The notes: generated from the letters alone by a model not told the origin. A stretch of 16,645 bases of DNA from Patescibacteria group bacterium (GCA_018819325.1 JAHJQJ010000032.1:1-16645); one strand, 5' to 3'; shown: positions 1 through 5,853, numbered from the stretch's first letter. A program made the numbers and translations.

Positions 1-126
1 AAGATTCTCAAGTCTGTCAAGGATGCCAAAATGAAAAACACCCTTACTAATGAAGTTTGGGTTATGAGAACCGATCCTTCTAAAGATGTGGATAACTTAC
101 TGAAAAAACTAAATTTGTCGTACTAA
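1..126 (+). CDS. C-terminal end of an unidentified protein (partial)
   Basis: Frame 1 is open from the first base to a TAA at 124-126, giving the last 41 residues of a protein that begins outside the window and ends in NLLKKLNLSY. The tail is lysine-rich and hydrophilic, with no motif I can assign. It converges on the truncated Cap15-like gene, whose stop lies only 10 bp beyond, so this point may be the edge of the inserted defence island. Function unknown. Confidence 0.55.
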   Translation, partial: KILKSVKDAKMKNTLTNEVWVMRTDPSKDVDNLLKKLNLSY

Positions 127-136
127 TTTGAGCAAG

Positions 137-448
137 TCAGGTCTGATTGATAGCTAAATAAATCGGCACGTTTCCTTTTTTTCCTGAAACATCACTTTCA
201 TATGTCAAAATACCTTTCCGTGTTCCGTAAAGAATTGGTGTTCCTGTTAATTCTGAGAGCCGACCAAATAAGGATAATCTCCAAAACCACTTTTCATATA
301 CAGTCCAAACTAACACGACAGCACTAGACACTCCAGATATCCAACGAAATAGGTTGTCATCAATAGATTTCCCTGTAGCAAAAGAAATAAGGAAAATAAA
401 AATAGAGGATAAAATTATCGTTGCCTTAATTTTGTTCGCTTCGTTCAC
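137..448 (-). CDS. cap15: Cap15-like CBASS effector (2TM plus beta-barrel start), truncated
   Basis: A 103-residue membrane protein. Two hydrophobic segments (about residues 8-27 and 35-55) are followed by an aromatic stretch (EKWFWRL) and the opening of a beta-rich domain with the pattern P-x-L-x-G-T-x-x-G-x-L-x-x-x-S-D, then IYLAINQT. This is the layout of Cap15 / S_2TMBeta effectors, which bind the CD-NTase product and disrupt the inner membrane. Family members run to roughly 180-200 residues (from memory). This one stops at the conserved I-x-Q-T strand, so most of the barrel is missing, and the usual Trp of GTW is Arg. The GTG start shares its G with the TAG stop of the CD-NTase gene, so translation is probably coupled. 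Family assignment is from motif memory and is good but not certain; function is doubtful because of the truncation. Confidence 0.7.
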   Translation of the reverse strand: MNEANKIKATIILSSIFIFLISFATGKSIDDNLFRWISGVSSAVVLVWTVYEKWFWRLSLFGRLSELTGTPILYGTRKGILTYESDVSGKKGNVPIYLAINQT

Positions 449-1335
449 TAATTGTTTAATAAATTGTAAATGTTTTTAATACATTGTTTTGCACTACTTC
501 TAGTCCATATTTGATCATCATGAAATAAATATTTATAGCCGTTTACCTCGAGCCACCTATTTGATTGTTTAAATTCATCCAGCTTAAAATACTCCCAGGC
601 TTCTGTGCAGAGATTAATAATCATCTCCCTCCATGTGTCATTTGCCAAATATGAAGAATTGTTAATGTTGTACGCCAAGCATTCAATCATAAAAGAAGGG
701 TAGTTTTCTGAATTTCTATTTTCAGCCATGTAATTATTTGCGTTTTTAAAAATTCTAACAACATTTTTGAATCTCTTTTTTGTACTAATGTTTTTATCTA
801 TTCCGTTTTCTAATTGTTTATCTGGGTAATTAACATTTTGTTTTCCGTTTGGACTATTTAATATGAGCTTTATTCCTTTTCTACAACCCCAATTGAAATA
901 TTTTCTATAACTGGTACAGGGAACTACATCAGAATCCATTATTTTTTTGGAACCTCTAATTCTAAATACTTTATTGCCACTTTTATCTATTACACCAAAT
1001 TCTTTTTCTAGTGCTTCACCAACATAATACTTAAAATCCTGGCTTGAGATTCCTGTGTAATTTGTTAAGCCTGCTGATTCATCTGTTACACCATCACAAT
1101 AATTAACATGAATTAAATCTTGAAGCTCTACTGCAATATCAATGTCTGAATCCTTCCTGACATTAGTATTATTGGGATAAGAACCTTTAGAAAATACTCG
1201 TATACCCAAATCTTTTAAGATAGGATGGTTGTAAACAGCTGATTCAACTATTTTTTTAGTCTTATCTGCCCTCTCTTCTTCGTTGCTGAACCATGGCTTG
1301 GTCCAACTTGATATTTGATCGTCACTTATTTTCAT
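448..1335 (-). CDS. cdnD: CBASS CD-NTase (cGAS/DncV-like nucleotidyltransferase)
   Basis: A 295-residue cyclic oligonucleotide synthase that would make the CBASS second messenger after phage infection. The polymerase-beta-type active site is complete: GS at residues 51-52, the SDID pair with D64 and D66, and the third carboxylate D136 in DSDVVPC. The C-terminal helical half has the usual CD-NTase spacing. The frame is open further upstream to 1452, but I chose the ATG at 1333-1335 (MKISDDQ). Family proteins begin with this kind of MKIS...W segment, and this start leaves 13 bp after the DUF2188 stop instead of an overlap of about 100 bp. An ATG at 1383 is the alternative. The product nucleotide and clade cannot be told by eye, so the symbol is only generic for this family. 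The downstream neighbour is the Cap15-like effector, as in type I CBASS. Confidence 0.9.
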   Translation of the reverse strand: MKISDDQISSWTKPWFSNEEERADKTKKIVESAVYNHPILKDLGIRVFSKGSYPNNTNVRKDSDIDIAVELQDLIHVNYCDGVTDESAGLTNYTGISSQDFKYYVGEALEKEFGVIDKSGNKVFRIRGSKKIMDSDVVPCTSYRKYFNWGCRKGIKLILNSPNGKQNVNYPDKQLENGIDKNISTKKRFKNVVRIFKNANNYMAENRNSENYPSFMIECLAYNINNSSYLANDTWREMIINLCTEAWEYFKLDEFKQSNRWLEVNGYKYLFHDDQIWTRSSAKQCIKNIYNLLNN

Positions 1336-1348
1336 AACTGTTTTGCTA

Positions 1349-1588
1349 TTAATGTTTTCTGTCTTTTGGCGGGTTAGGATCATTCCCTGGAGGAATTGTG
1401 TCACTATCTCGAAATTTTCCGTCACAGCCTTGGATTCTAACTTCTCCTCCACCAGAATTTTTAGAGAAACGCTTTGCTACTGATTCAGCTTCTCTCTGCG
1501 TTTTGGCATGAAAGCTTAATCTTTGGGCATTGTCTCGTTTTGCGTCCCATCCACCACTTTTATTCGTAACCACATTATAATTTGCCAT
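1349..1588 (-). CDS. DUF2188-family small protein
   Basis: A 79-residue protein matching the DUF2188 pattern. It starts with a YNVV strand and GGWDAK, continues with a helix of the type TQREAESVAKRF, then a glycine run and the RIQGCDGKFRD strand, and ends in a DPNPPKD tail. The biochemical role of the family is unknown; members are small, soluble alpha/beta proteins often found as orphans in bacteria. The gene sits in the CBASS operon, 6 bp after the HNH gene and just before the CD-NTase gene, with a good ribosome site (AAGGAAG) 9 nt upstream. Its position suggests either an ancillary CBASS function or passenger cargo. Family call is fairly secure; the functional link is inference. Confidence 0.8.
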   Translation of the reverse strand: MANYNVVTNKSGGWDAKRDNAQRLSFHAKTQREAESVAKRFSKNSGGGEVRIQGCDGKFRDSDTIPPGNDPNPPKDRKH

Positions 1589-1594
1589 ATTTTT

Positions 1595-1891
1595 TCACTT
1601 CCTTACATTATTGACACCTTGTGCGGTTATTGAACATGTGAGCCCGTCAGTTTGTCTTTCTGCATTATTTTCCCACTGAAGTGGGCGTAAATTGGAAAGG
1701 TCATCAGAACCTCCATTGTCAACTGGAGTAATATGATCAATTTCCCAGCCGTAAGGAGAGTTTCTATTTCCATAAAATCTCCACCCTATCCATGCGTCAC
1801 ACTGATCTTTTCTCCATTCAATAGGAGGATTACTGTTAACAATTTGTCCTTTTGCCCAAACTTGAGAAATAATATTTTGTGTAAATGACAT
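1595..1891 (-). CDS. small HNH endonuclease
   Basis: A 98-residue protein whose second half is a compact HNH nuclease fold. It has EIDHITPV with D52 and H53, a GG turn, LSNLRPL with N67, and WENNAER with N75/N76, matching the DH...N...N arrangement of ββα-metal nucleases. The zinc-binding cysteines found in many HNH proteins are absent. The frame is also open to a GTG at 1903, but I chose the ATG at 1891, because the strong AGGAGGAGG lies 11 nt before that ATG and overlaps the GTG. There is a 1-nt gap from the repressor stop. Unlike the CBASS effector Cap5, it has no SAVED sensor domain, so ligand gating cannot be assumed. It could be a DNA-degrading effector, a homing-type nuclease or cargo. 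Confidence 0.85.
   Translation of the reverse strand: MSFTQNIISQVWAKGQIVNSNPPIEWRKDQCDAWIGWRFYGNRNSPYGWEIDHITPVDNGGSDDLSNLRPLQWENNAERQTDGLTCSITAQGVNNVRK
1598..1604 (-). promoter_or_regulatory. Shine-Dalgarno site of the DUF2188 gene
   Basis: On the minus strand AAGGAAG ends 9 nt before the ATG at 1588 and overlaps the last codons of the HNH gene. It supports this start. Core genes in the window lack such a site. Confidence 0.6.
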
Positions 1892-1892
1892 C

Positions 1893-2537
1893 TTAATTTT
1901 CACCTCCTCCTAGGTTATCTTGTGATTTAAAAACTCCGATAGCCACACCATCAATATTAAAAATTTCATTTTCCTGGTTTTTATCAAATAGCAAAGGTGG
2001 GTATTCTTTGTTGAGTGGTTTTAAAGCAAACTGAGTTTTTAAAATACTAAATTTTTTAATTGTAAACCCCTCATCTGTTCTTGCTACGACGATATCTCCT
2101 TCTTGAGGCGATTGCTTTGCTTCAAAAATTACATAGTCTCCTTCTTCTATTTTAGGTGACATACTGTCTCCGATAGCTTGAATTACGTACAAATTTGCCT
2201 TCATATTTGCCTTTAATAGTCCAAGGGGAACAGGGATCATTTTACTCGTCGCTTTGTCCACGACTTGATCTAATGGAGCTCCACACCTAGCATGTCCGAG
2301 TACGGGGAGAAAAGCAAGAGCTGCATTGCTGTCTCCAGGTGAATTTACCCGTGTAACTTTTCCACTTACATCACGACGTATAAATCCTTTATCTTCAAGT
2401 TTGCGAAGATGATATAAAATTGTGTTGGATGACTTAACTCCAATCTTAATTGCTAAATCTTGCATAGATAAACTATCTCCGGCAACAATAGTTTTTCGTA
2501 GTATGTCTAGTAGTTTTTCCTGATTTGTGTTCAACAT
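1893..2537 (-). CDS. LexA-like repressor with S24 self-cleavage domain
   Basis: A 214-residue transcriptional repressor and first gene of the CBASS operon. Residues 1-65 form a winged helix (QEKLLDILRK..., then ILYHLRKLEDKGFIRR), as in LexA. Residues 78-205 form the S24 autoprotease domain. The likely scissile bond is C85-G86 in GHARCGAP, the Cys-Gly version seen in UmuD and some phage repressors rather than LexA's Ala-Gly. The nucleophile is S125 in GDSM and the general base K161 in FTIK. In the family, RecA filaments on ssDNA stimulate self-cleavage, which removes repression. I infer that DNA damage or phage attack de-represses the operon. A near-consensus promoter abuts the start codon, leaving a leader of only about 4 nt. 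Whether it is the global LexA or a local, operon-specific copy cannot be decided here; its location argues for local. Confidence 0.88.
   Translation of the reverse strand: MLNTNQEKLLDILRKTIVAGDSLSMQDLAIKIGVKSSNTILYHLRKLEDKGFIRRDVSGKVTRVNSPGDSNAALAFLPVLGHARCGAPLDQVVDKATSKMIPVPLGLLKANMKANLYVIQAIGDSMSPKIEEGDYVIFEAKQSPQEGDIVVARTDEGFTIKKFSILKTQFALKPLNKEYPPLLFDKNQENEIFNIDGVAIGVFKSQDNLGGGEN
1903..1911 (-). promoter_or_regulatory. strong Shine-Dalgarno site of the HNH gene
   Basis: Minus-strand AGGAGGAGG lies inside the last Gly-Gly-Gly codons of the repressor gene, 11 nt before ATG 1891. It decides the HNH start against the GTG at 1903, which it overlaps. It is the strongest such site in the window. 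Confidence 0.7.
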
Positions 2538-2557
2538 TGTAGGATGTATTGTAGGAT
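2536..2557. repeat. tandem 10-12 bp repeat over the repressor start
   Basis: ATTGTAGGAT occurs at 2536-2545 and again at 2548-2557, a 12-bp period. The outer copy contains the minus-strand -10 box (TACAAT) and the inner copy overlaps the start codon (TACAATG). Its position, between -10 and start, suits an operator, but it is a direct repeat rather than the inverted repeat expected for a LexA-type dimer. Operator function is inference. Confidence 0.4.
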
Positions 2558-2576
2558 ATAATTAGTTAACTGTCAA
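2548..2576 (-). promoter_or_regulatory. sigma70-type promoter of the repressor/CBASS operon
   Basis: On the minus strand TTGACA (2576-2571) is followed by a 17-bp spacer and TACAAT (2553-2548). The first matches the -35 consensus fully and the second matches the -10 in five of six positions. Only 10 nt separate the -10 from ATG 2537, so transcription should begin about 4 nt before the start codon and the mRNA would be essentially leaderless. The spacer contains the palindrome GTTAAC. Confidence 0.75.
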
Positions 2577-2639
2577 GAACTGAACCAAACTTATAGTAGA
2601 ACCCTTGCATTATGCAGTGGATCTATGTAGCATGAATAT

Positions 2640-3917
2640 ATGGGAAACAAAGTCACAATTAAGAAGGCTTCCGAAACAATCGGCGTATCTCCCGACACCA
2701 TAAGAAGGTGGGGAAAGAGAGGTCTTGTTAAATCAAGCCGATCTAAACAAAATTATCGTATCTTTGACTTAGATGAAATTAAGTCATTAAATAATAACTA
2801 TCTTCATAATAACAAACACACTGGTAAATATAAAATCTTGAAGAATGGAAAACCAACAAAATACACAAGTATTGAACTATTTGCTGGAGCTGGTGGGACT
2901 GCCCTAGGTTTTGAAAATGCTGGTATTAACCATACTTTACTAGTCGAGTTGGATAAGCATGCTGTTGGTACACTAAGACGTAATAGACCAGATTGGAGGG
3001 TTGTAGGTGAAGATATAAGAAATGTTTCTTTTATTGAGGAAAAAGCCGATATTGTTCAGGGAGGTTTCCCCTGCCAGGCCTTTAGTTATGCCGGCCAAAA
3101 AAAAGGTTTTGGTGATACTCGGGGCACCTTATTCTTTGAATTTGCTCGAGCAGTTAAGGAGATTAAACCAAAAATCGCCATCGGTGAAAATGTAAGAGGC
3201 TTGTTAAGACATGACAATGGAAGGACCCTGAATACAATGATTAAAACTCTTCAAGCTTTAGAATATTCAGTAGGGTACAAATTATTACGCTCACAATATC
3301 TTGACGTTCCACAAAAAAGAGAAAGACTGATCATAGTGGCTGTGCGAAAAGATTTAAACCTTCCCATACTGGTACCAAAAGAAAAAAATTATATTATTCC
3401 AATTAAAGAAGTATTGAGAAATGTGCCTGAATCTGCAGGCATAGAATACAATGAGAAAAAGAAATTTTATCTTGACTTAGTTCCCCAAGGTGGATGTTGG
3501 AGGCACTTACCCATTGAACTACAGAAGACATATATGGGTAAAAGCTTTTTCTCTGGTGGGGGAAAAACTGGAATGGCTCGTCGACTTTCTTGGGACGAAC
3601 CATCACTAACCTTAACTTGTCACCCCGCTCAAAAACAAACTGAAAGATGTCATCCATCTGAAACAAGACCTCTAAATGTTAGAGAGTATGCCAGAATACA
3701 AACCTTTCCTGATGACTGGACTTTTGAGGGTTCAATAACGTCACAGTACAAACAAATCGGAAACGCTGTTCCAGTAAACTTGGGTTTTCATATAGCACAG
3801 TGCGCAATTGCTATCCTTAGAAAAAAACCAAATCCTATGACAATGGAGGAACTAACTCCTGTTCGCAACCTAGATCAAACCGACGAAATCACCCTTTTCC
3901 CGGATGTCTCTAGCTAA
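2640..3917 (+). CDS. C5-cytosine DNA methyltransferase with N-terminal MerR-type HTH
   Basis: A 425-residue modification enzyme that methylates C5 of cytosine in its target using S-adenosylmethionine. Residues 5-50 are a MerR-like helix-turn-helix (ASETIGVSPDTIRRWGKRGL), joined by a short linker to a complete m5C methylase. Visible motifs are motif I FAGAGG (81-86), motif IV PCQ with catalytic C145, motif VI ENV (E183), motif VIII QKRER (225-229) and motif X GNAVP (374-378). The variable region between VIII and IX would be the target recognition domain. The fused HTH suggests that it binds its own promoter, as known for some m5C methylases with N-terminal HTH domains. It partners with the endonuclease gene that converges on it (48-bp overlap of 3' ends). 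No clear promoter or ribosome site was found before the ATG; TATGTA lies 10 nt upstream but without a -35. Confidence 0.92.
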   Translation: MGNKVTIKKASETIGVSPDTIRRWGKRGLVKSSRSKQNYRIFDLDEIKSLNNNYLHNNKHTGKYKILKNGKPTKYTSIELFAGAGGTALGFENAGINHTLLVELDKHAVGTLRRNRPDWRVVGEDIRNVSFIEEKADIVQGGFPCQAFSYAGQKKGFGDTRGTLFFEFARAVKEIKPKIAIGENVRGLLRHDNGRTLNTMIKTLQALEYSVGYKLLRSQYLDVPQKRERLIIVAVRKDLNLPILVPKEKNYIIPIKEVLRNVPESAGIEYNEKKKFYLDLVPQGGCWRHLPIELQKTYMGKSFFSGGGKTGMARRLSWDEPSLTLTCHPAQKQTERCHPSETRPLNVREYARIQTFPDDWTFEGSITSQYKQIGNAVPVNLGFHIAQCAIAILRKKPNPMTMEELTPVRNLDQTDEITLFPDVSS

Positions 3918-4592
3918 AGCCTTGATTGTCTTATTCAATACTTTTCTAGCGTCACTTTCTTCAGCAACCTCTGCAAAAACTTTCACTAGTTCAATGTAAA
4001 ATTTTGAGTCTCCTGTAAAATGAAGCCAAAAACTTTTTCCAGATAATACTACAAAATTGTTTGCAAGTTTTTTGTAATTTTGACTTAATTCATTTTCTTC
4101 ACCATACAAAATACCAACAACCAAATCATCATGCTGTAAGGCTAGATTATTGGTTCTAGCCAATCTCCTTACTTGACTAAAATGATCAGTGATTGTCTTT
4201 ACATCATCTTTATTTATCGTTTGTGGGCCAACCTTAACTTGACAATACTTTTTTCTTCCATCTAAGGCATCTATATATTCAAGGTCAATTCCACTGGCTA
4301 CACTACCTCTTCCACTTAACACTTCGCTACAGAATTTTTGCATGTTTGTGCCAAAAGAAGTATTTATAGAGGTTGCCAACACCCTACCGTAGATTAATAC
4401 TCTAGCAATACTCTCCGGGCTAGAATCACCAGTTAAAAAATTTGCCAAATAATTAGCCAGAAAAGGGTTTACCTTGAATTGATTCAAGGTTGTTAGTTTC
4501 TTGGTGTTATCAAGGTGGTTTTTCGCTATAACTTCTTTAAAAAAGTTTTTTGATTTATCCAACAGTTCTTTTTTTCGTTTTTTTGTTATCAT
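3870..4592 (-). CDS. type II restriction endonuclease, PmeII/TdeIII-like
   Basis: A 240-residue protein resembling from memory the PmeII/TdeIII-type restriction endonucleases: VNPFLANYLANFL, a VLATSINTSFG segment, then GID (101-103) and YCQVK (116-120), LARTNN, and VVGILYGEENELS. A plausible PD-(D/E)xK active site is D103 with Q118-x-K120, Gln taking the place of the usual Glu. It would cut unmodified DNA at the site protected by the neighbouring C5 methylase, making a type II restriction-modification pair. The target sequence cannot be deduced. The gene is tail to tail with the methylase and overlaps it by 48 bp. An extended -10 promoter (TGCTATAAT) lies only 8 nt before the ATG, so the mRNA is probably leaderless. 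The restriction enzyme assignment is strong; the subfamily name is less certain. Confidence 0.85.
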   Translation of the reverse strand: MITKKRKKELLDKSKNFFKEVIAKNHLDNTKKLTTLNQFKVNPFLANYLANFLTGDSSPESIARVLIYGRVLATSINTSFGTNMQKFCSEVLSGRGSVASGIDLEYIDALDGRKKYCQVKVGPQTINKDDVKTITDHFSQVRRLARTNNLALQHDDLVVGILYGEENELSQNYKKLANNFVVLSGKSFWLHFTGDSKFYIELVKVFAEVAEESDARKVLNKTIKALARDIREKGDFVGLI

Positions 4593-4600
4593 CCAATCAG

Positions 4601-4609
4601 ATTATAGCA
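4601..4609 (-). promoter_or_regulatory. extended -10 promoter of the endonuclease gene
   Basis: Minus strand TGCTATAAT is a perfect -10 hexamer with the TGn extension, which can work without a good -35; none is seen at 16-18 bp. Only 8 nt lie between it and ATG 4592, so the predicted transcript starts at or next to the start codon. It overlaps the leader of the divergent gene at 4621. Confidence 0.6.
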
Positions 4610-4620
4610 AAAAGGATACA

Positions 4621-4920
4621 ATGACATACATGAATTTAGTTACAAGACCCATTACAATCAATCAGGCATATAGGCTTAAAAAAGAATTTAATACTCACGC
4701 AAAGGTCGTGGAATTCTTATTTCCATCTAGCCATGAAGCAGGAATAATGATCGCCAAATTGAAAGATAAATTTTTTTTAGAAAGACTTATTGAAAAATCC
4801 AGAAAAAAAGTGATTCTATTAAGTGAAGTAACCCACCTTTTAAACAGATCACTGTATAGTAAGCACGAATGGGATAAAATTCTTGAATTTTTAAAGGTTA
4901 AACCACAAGATTCAAATTAA
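4621..4920 (+). CDS. hypothetical protein, 99 aa
   Basis: The frame is open from 4501, but the ATG at 4621 is preferred: AAAGGA at 4611-4616 sits 4 nt before it, and the longer version would run antisense through the 5' end of the endonuclease gene. The protein is soluble, basic and helical (NTHAKVVEFLFPS, LKDKFFLERLIEKSRKK, HEWDKILEFLKV). I recognise no family. It is divergent from the endonuclease gene, with 28 bp between the two starts, so it could belong to the restriction locus, for example as a controller, but no HTH is evident. Confidence 0.6.
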   Translation: MTYMNLVTRPITINQAYRLKKEFNTHAKVVEFLFPSSHEAGIMIAKLKDKFFLERLIEKSRKKVILLSEVTHLLNRSLYSKHEWDKILEFLKVKPQDSN

Positions 4921-4979
4921 AAATCTCTCAATGTGTAAAATATAGTAAGCTAGTATTAGTTAGAAATTAGCTAAAAAAC

Positions 4980-5258
4980 ATGATTAGCATTTTAATGGGT
5001 GGTTTGTTTGGAGGAGTATTAAGAGGTTTATTGGGTATTTCTAAGACCCTAATGACTAAAAAGGAAGAATCAATAAACTACCAATGGTTTTTCTTAAACA
5101 TCACAGTAGCTGCAGTCATAGGACTGCTAGCCGCTACCATGATGGGTGGAGACTTTAGAATTGCTTTGTTGGCAGGCTATGCGGGATCTGACTTACTGGA
5201 AGGCCTGTTTAAAATTAAGTTTGAGGAGCAGTTTAAAAAGATAACTAAGGGGAAGTAA
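4980..5258 (+). CDS. small glycine-rich membrane protein, 92 aa
   Basis: Unrecognised protein. Residues 1-20 are glycine-rich and hydrophobic (MGGLFGGVLRGLLG). A second hydrophobic stretch covers residues 36-55 (FFLNITVAAVIGLLAATMMGG) and a third covers 58-70 (RIALLAGYAGSDLLEGLF). The end is a lysine-rich cytosolic tail. The GxxxG-like spacing suggests helix packing or oligomerisation, and the size and pattern recall holin-like or channel-forming small proteins, but this is only a resemblance. The gene stands alone on the plus strand, between the restriction locus and the repeat-rich spacer before rpsO. No ribosome site is visible. Confidence 0.6.
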   Translation: MISILMGGLFGGVLRGLLGISKTLMTKKEESINYQWFFLNITVAAVIGLLAATMMGGDFRIALLAGYAGSDLLEGLFKIKFEEQFKKITKGK

Positions 5259-5356
5259 GCTTTTATTTACCAACCTCTGTCATGGATAGTCTAACACTGT
5301 CTTCTTTTTTGGAGTACGACTCGAGTTTTCAGCTCCTTCCCCGCCTAAGGGGATGG

Positions 5357-5389
5357 ATTCTGGAGTCCTCGCAGACTCGTCCCCAGAAT
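5357..5389. repeat. palindromic repeat unit 1 (ATTCTGG...CCAGAAT)
   Basis: ATTCTGG at 5357-5363 pairs with CCAGAAT at 5383-5389, with an inner GAGTC/GACTC stem (5363-5367, 5374-5378). GAC follows the outer stem, as in the other copies, marking it as a diverged member of the same ATTC...GAATGAC repeat family. Confidence 0.6.
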
Positions 5390-5421
5390 GACGAGGAGAG
5401 GAAGTGGCGGGGACGGTCCTT

Positions 5422-5476
5422 GTCATTCCGTGCCTGACACGGAATCTATATAGATTCCCGCCTGCGCGGGAATGAC
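5422..5476. repeat. paired inverted repeat units 2 and 3 (BIME-like)
   Basis: Two hairpins lie head to head. ATTCCGTG (5425-5432) pairs with CACGGAAT (5438-5445), and ATTCCCGC (5454-5461) pairs with GCGGGAAT (5466-5473). Their junction is a perfect 18-bp palindrome, GGAATCTATATAGATTCC (5441-5458), and the ends are GTCATTCC (5422-5429) and GGAATGAC (5469-5476), so the whole 55 bp is one large inverted repeat. The second hairpin matches the copy at 13532-13556 in opposite orientation. Confidence 0.8.
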
Positions 5477-5479
5477 GGG

Positions 5480-5515
5480 CCCGCCTAACTTTTGCGGTGG
5501 CAAAACTTGGGCGGG
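5480..5515. repeat. compound hairpin before rpsO
   Basis: CCCGCC (5480-5485) pairs with GGCGGG (5510-5515), enclosing TTTTGC (5490-5495) and GCAAAA (5500-5505) around a GGTG loop. It follows units 2-3 directly. There is no U-run after it on the plus strand, so it is not a classical terminator in that direction. Confidence 0.55.
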
Positions 5516-5537
5516 TAAAGGTGGGGGGAGGTGAGAA

Positions 5538-5566
5538 TTGATTTTGGGGGTTATTCAATGTAAAAT
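5538..5566 (+). promoter_or_regulatory. rpsO promoter
   Basis: TTGATT (5538-5543), a 17-bp spacer and TAAAAT (5561-5566). The -10 ends 11 nt before ATG 5578, giving a leader of about 5 nt and no ribosome site. A second -10-like TATACT at 5568-5573 is too close to the ATG to serve. Confidence 0.6.
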
Positions 5567-5577
5567 ATATACTTTGT

Positions 5578-5847
5578 ATGGCATTAGACTCAAAAGTTAA
5601 ACAAAAAATTATCAGTAAATTTGCTGCAGGCAAGAAAGACACAGGTTCTCCTAGGGTTCAGATTGCTTTATTAAGCACTCAAATTAGTCAACTAACAGAT
5701 CACCTGAAAGAACATAAAAAAGACAATCACTCTCGCCGTGGTCTATTAAAAATTATTAGTAAACGCAGACGATTATTAAATTACTTAAACTCAAAAAACC
5801 CAACAGATTTTAAAGGTTTGATCAAAGAGCTCAAGATAAACGCATAA
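5578..5847 (+). CDS. rpsO: 30S ribosomal protein S15
   Basis: An 89-residue protein of standard S15 length. It shows the family's conserved elements: TGSPRVQIALLSTQI near residues 22-36, LTDHLKEHKKDNHSRRGLL (39-57) and the RRRLLNYL motif (63-70). S15 binds the central domain of 16S rRNA early in small-subunit assembly. It is followed by pnp after 6 bp, the classic rpsO-pnp pairing. No ribosome site is present; the promoter sits about 10 nt upstream, implying a leaderless mRNA. That leaves no room for the 5' pseudoknot used for S15 autoregulation in E. coli. Confidence 0.98.
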   Translation: MALDSKVKQKIISKFAAGKKDTGSPRVQIALLSTQISQLTDHLKEHKKDNHSRRGLLKIISKRRRLLNYLNSKNPTDFKGLIKELKINA

Positions 5848-5853
5848 CTATTC

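Larger units (their letters stand above)
5259..5577. other. 319-bp repeat-rich intergenic spacer
   Basis: There is no believable gene here; the minus-strand frame crossing it is low-complexity and driven by the palindromes. It holds at least four stem-loops between 5357 and 5515, more G+C rich than the flanks, followed by the rpsO promoter. The block could act as a bidirectional terminator or RNA-stabilising element between the accessory region and the core operon; that role is inference. Confidence 0.6.

Noticed and set aside
1336..1452. Longer N-terminus for the CD-NTase, starting at 1452
   Set aside because: It would overlap the DUF2188 gene by about 100 bp, and the extra residues are unlike the family; the MKISDDQ start fits better.
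2605..2629. Plus-strand promoter for the methylase (TTGCAT with TATGTA)
   Set aside because: The spacer is only 13 bp and the -10 is poor, although its distance of 10 nt to the ATG fits the local pattern.
3403..3666. Minus-strand frame within the methylase gene
   Set aside because: Antisense to conserved methylase sequence, with no recognisable features. Similar shadows inside pnp, RNase J, ftsK and rodZ-like were dropped for the same reason.
4501..4620. N-terminal extension of the 99-aa gene to 4501
   Set aside because: It would be antisense to the endonuclease 5' end; an AAAGGA site favours ATG 4621.
5357..5515. CRISPR array
   Set aside because: The repeats are palindromic, of differing sequence and irregular spacing, with no spacers and no cas genes.
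5280..5642. Minus-strand 120-aa frame across the spacer before rpsO
   Set aside because: It runs through palindromic repeats and antisense into rpsO; the composition is repeat-derived, with no domain.
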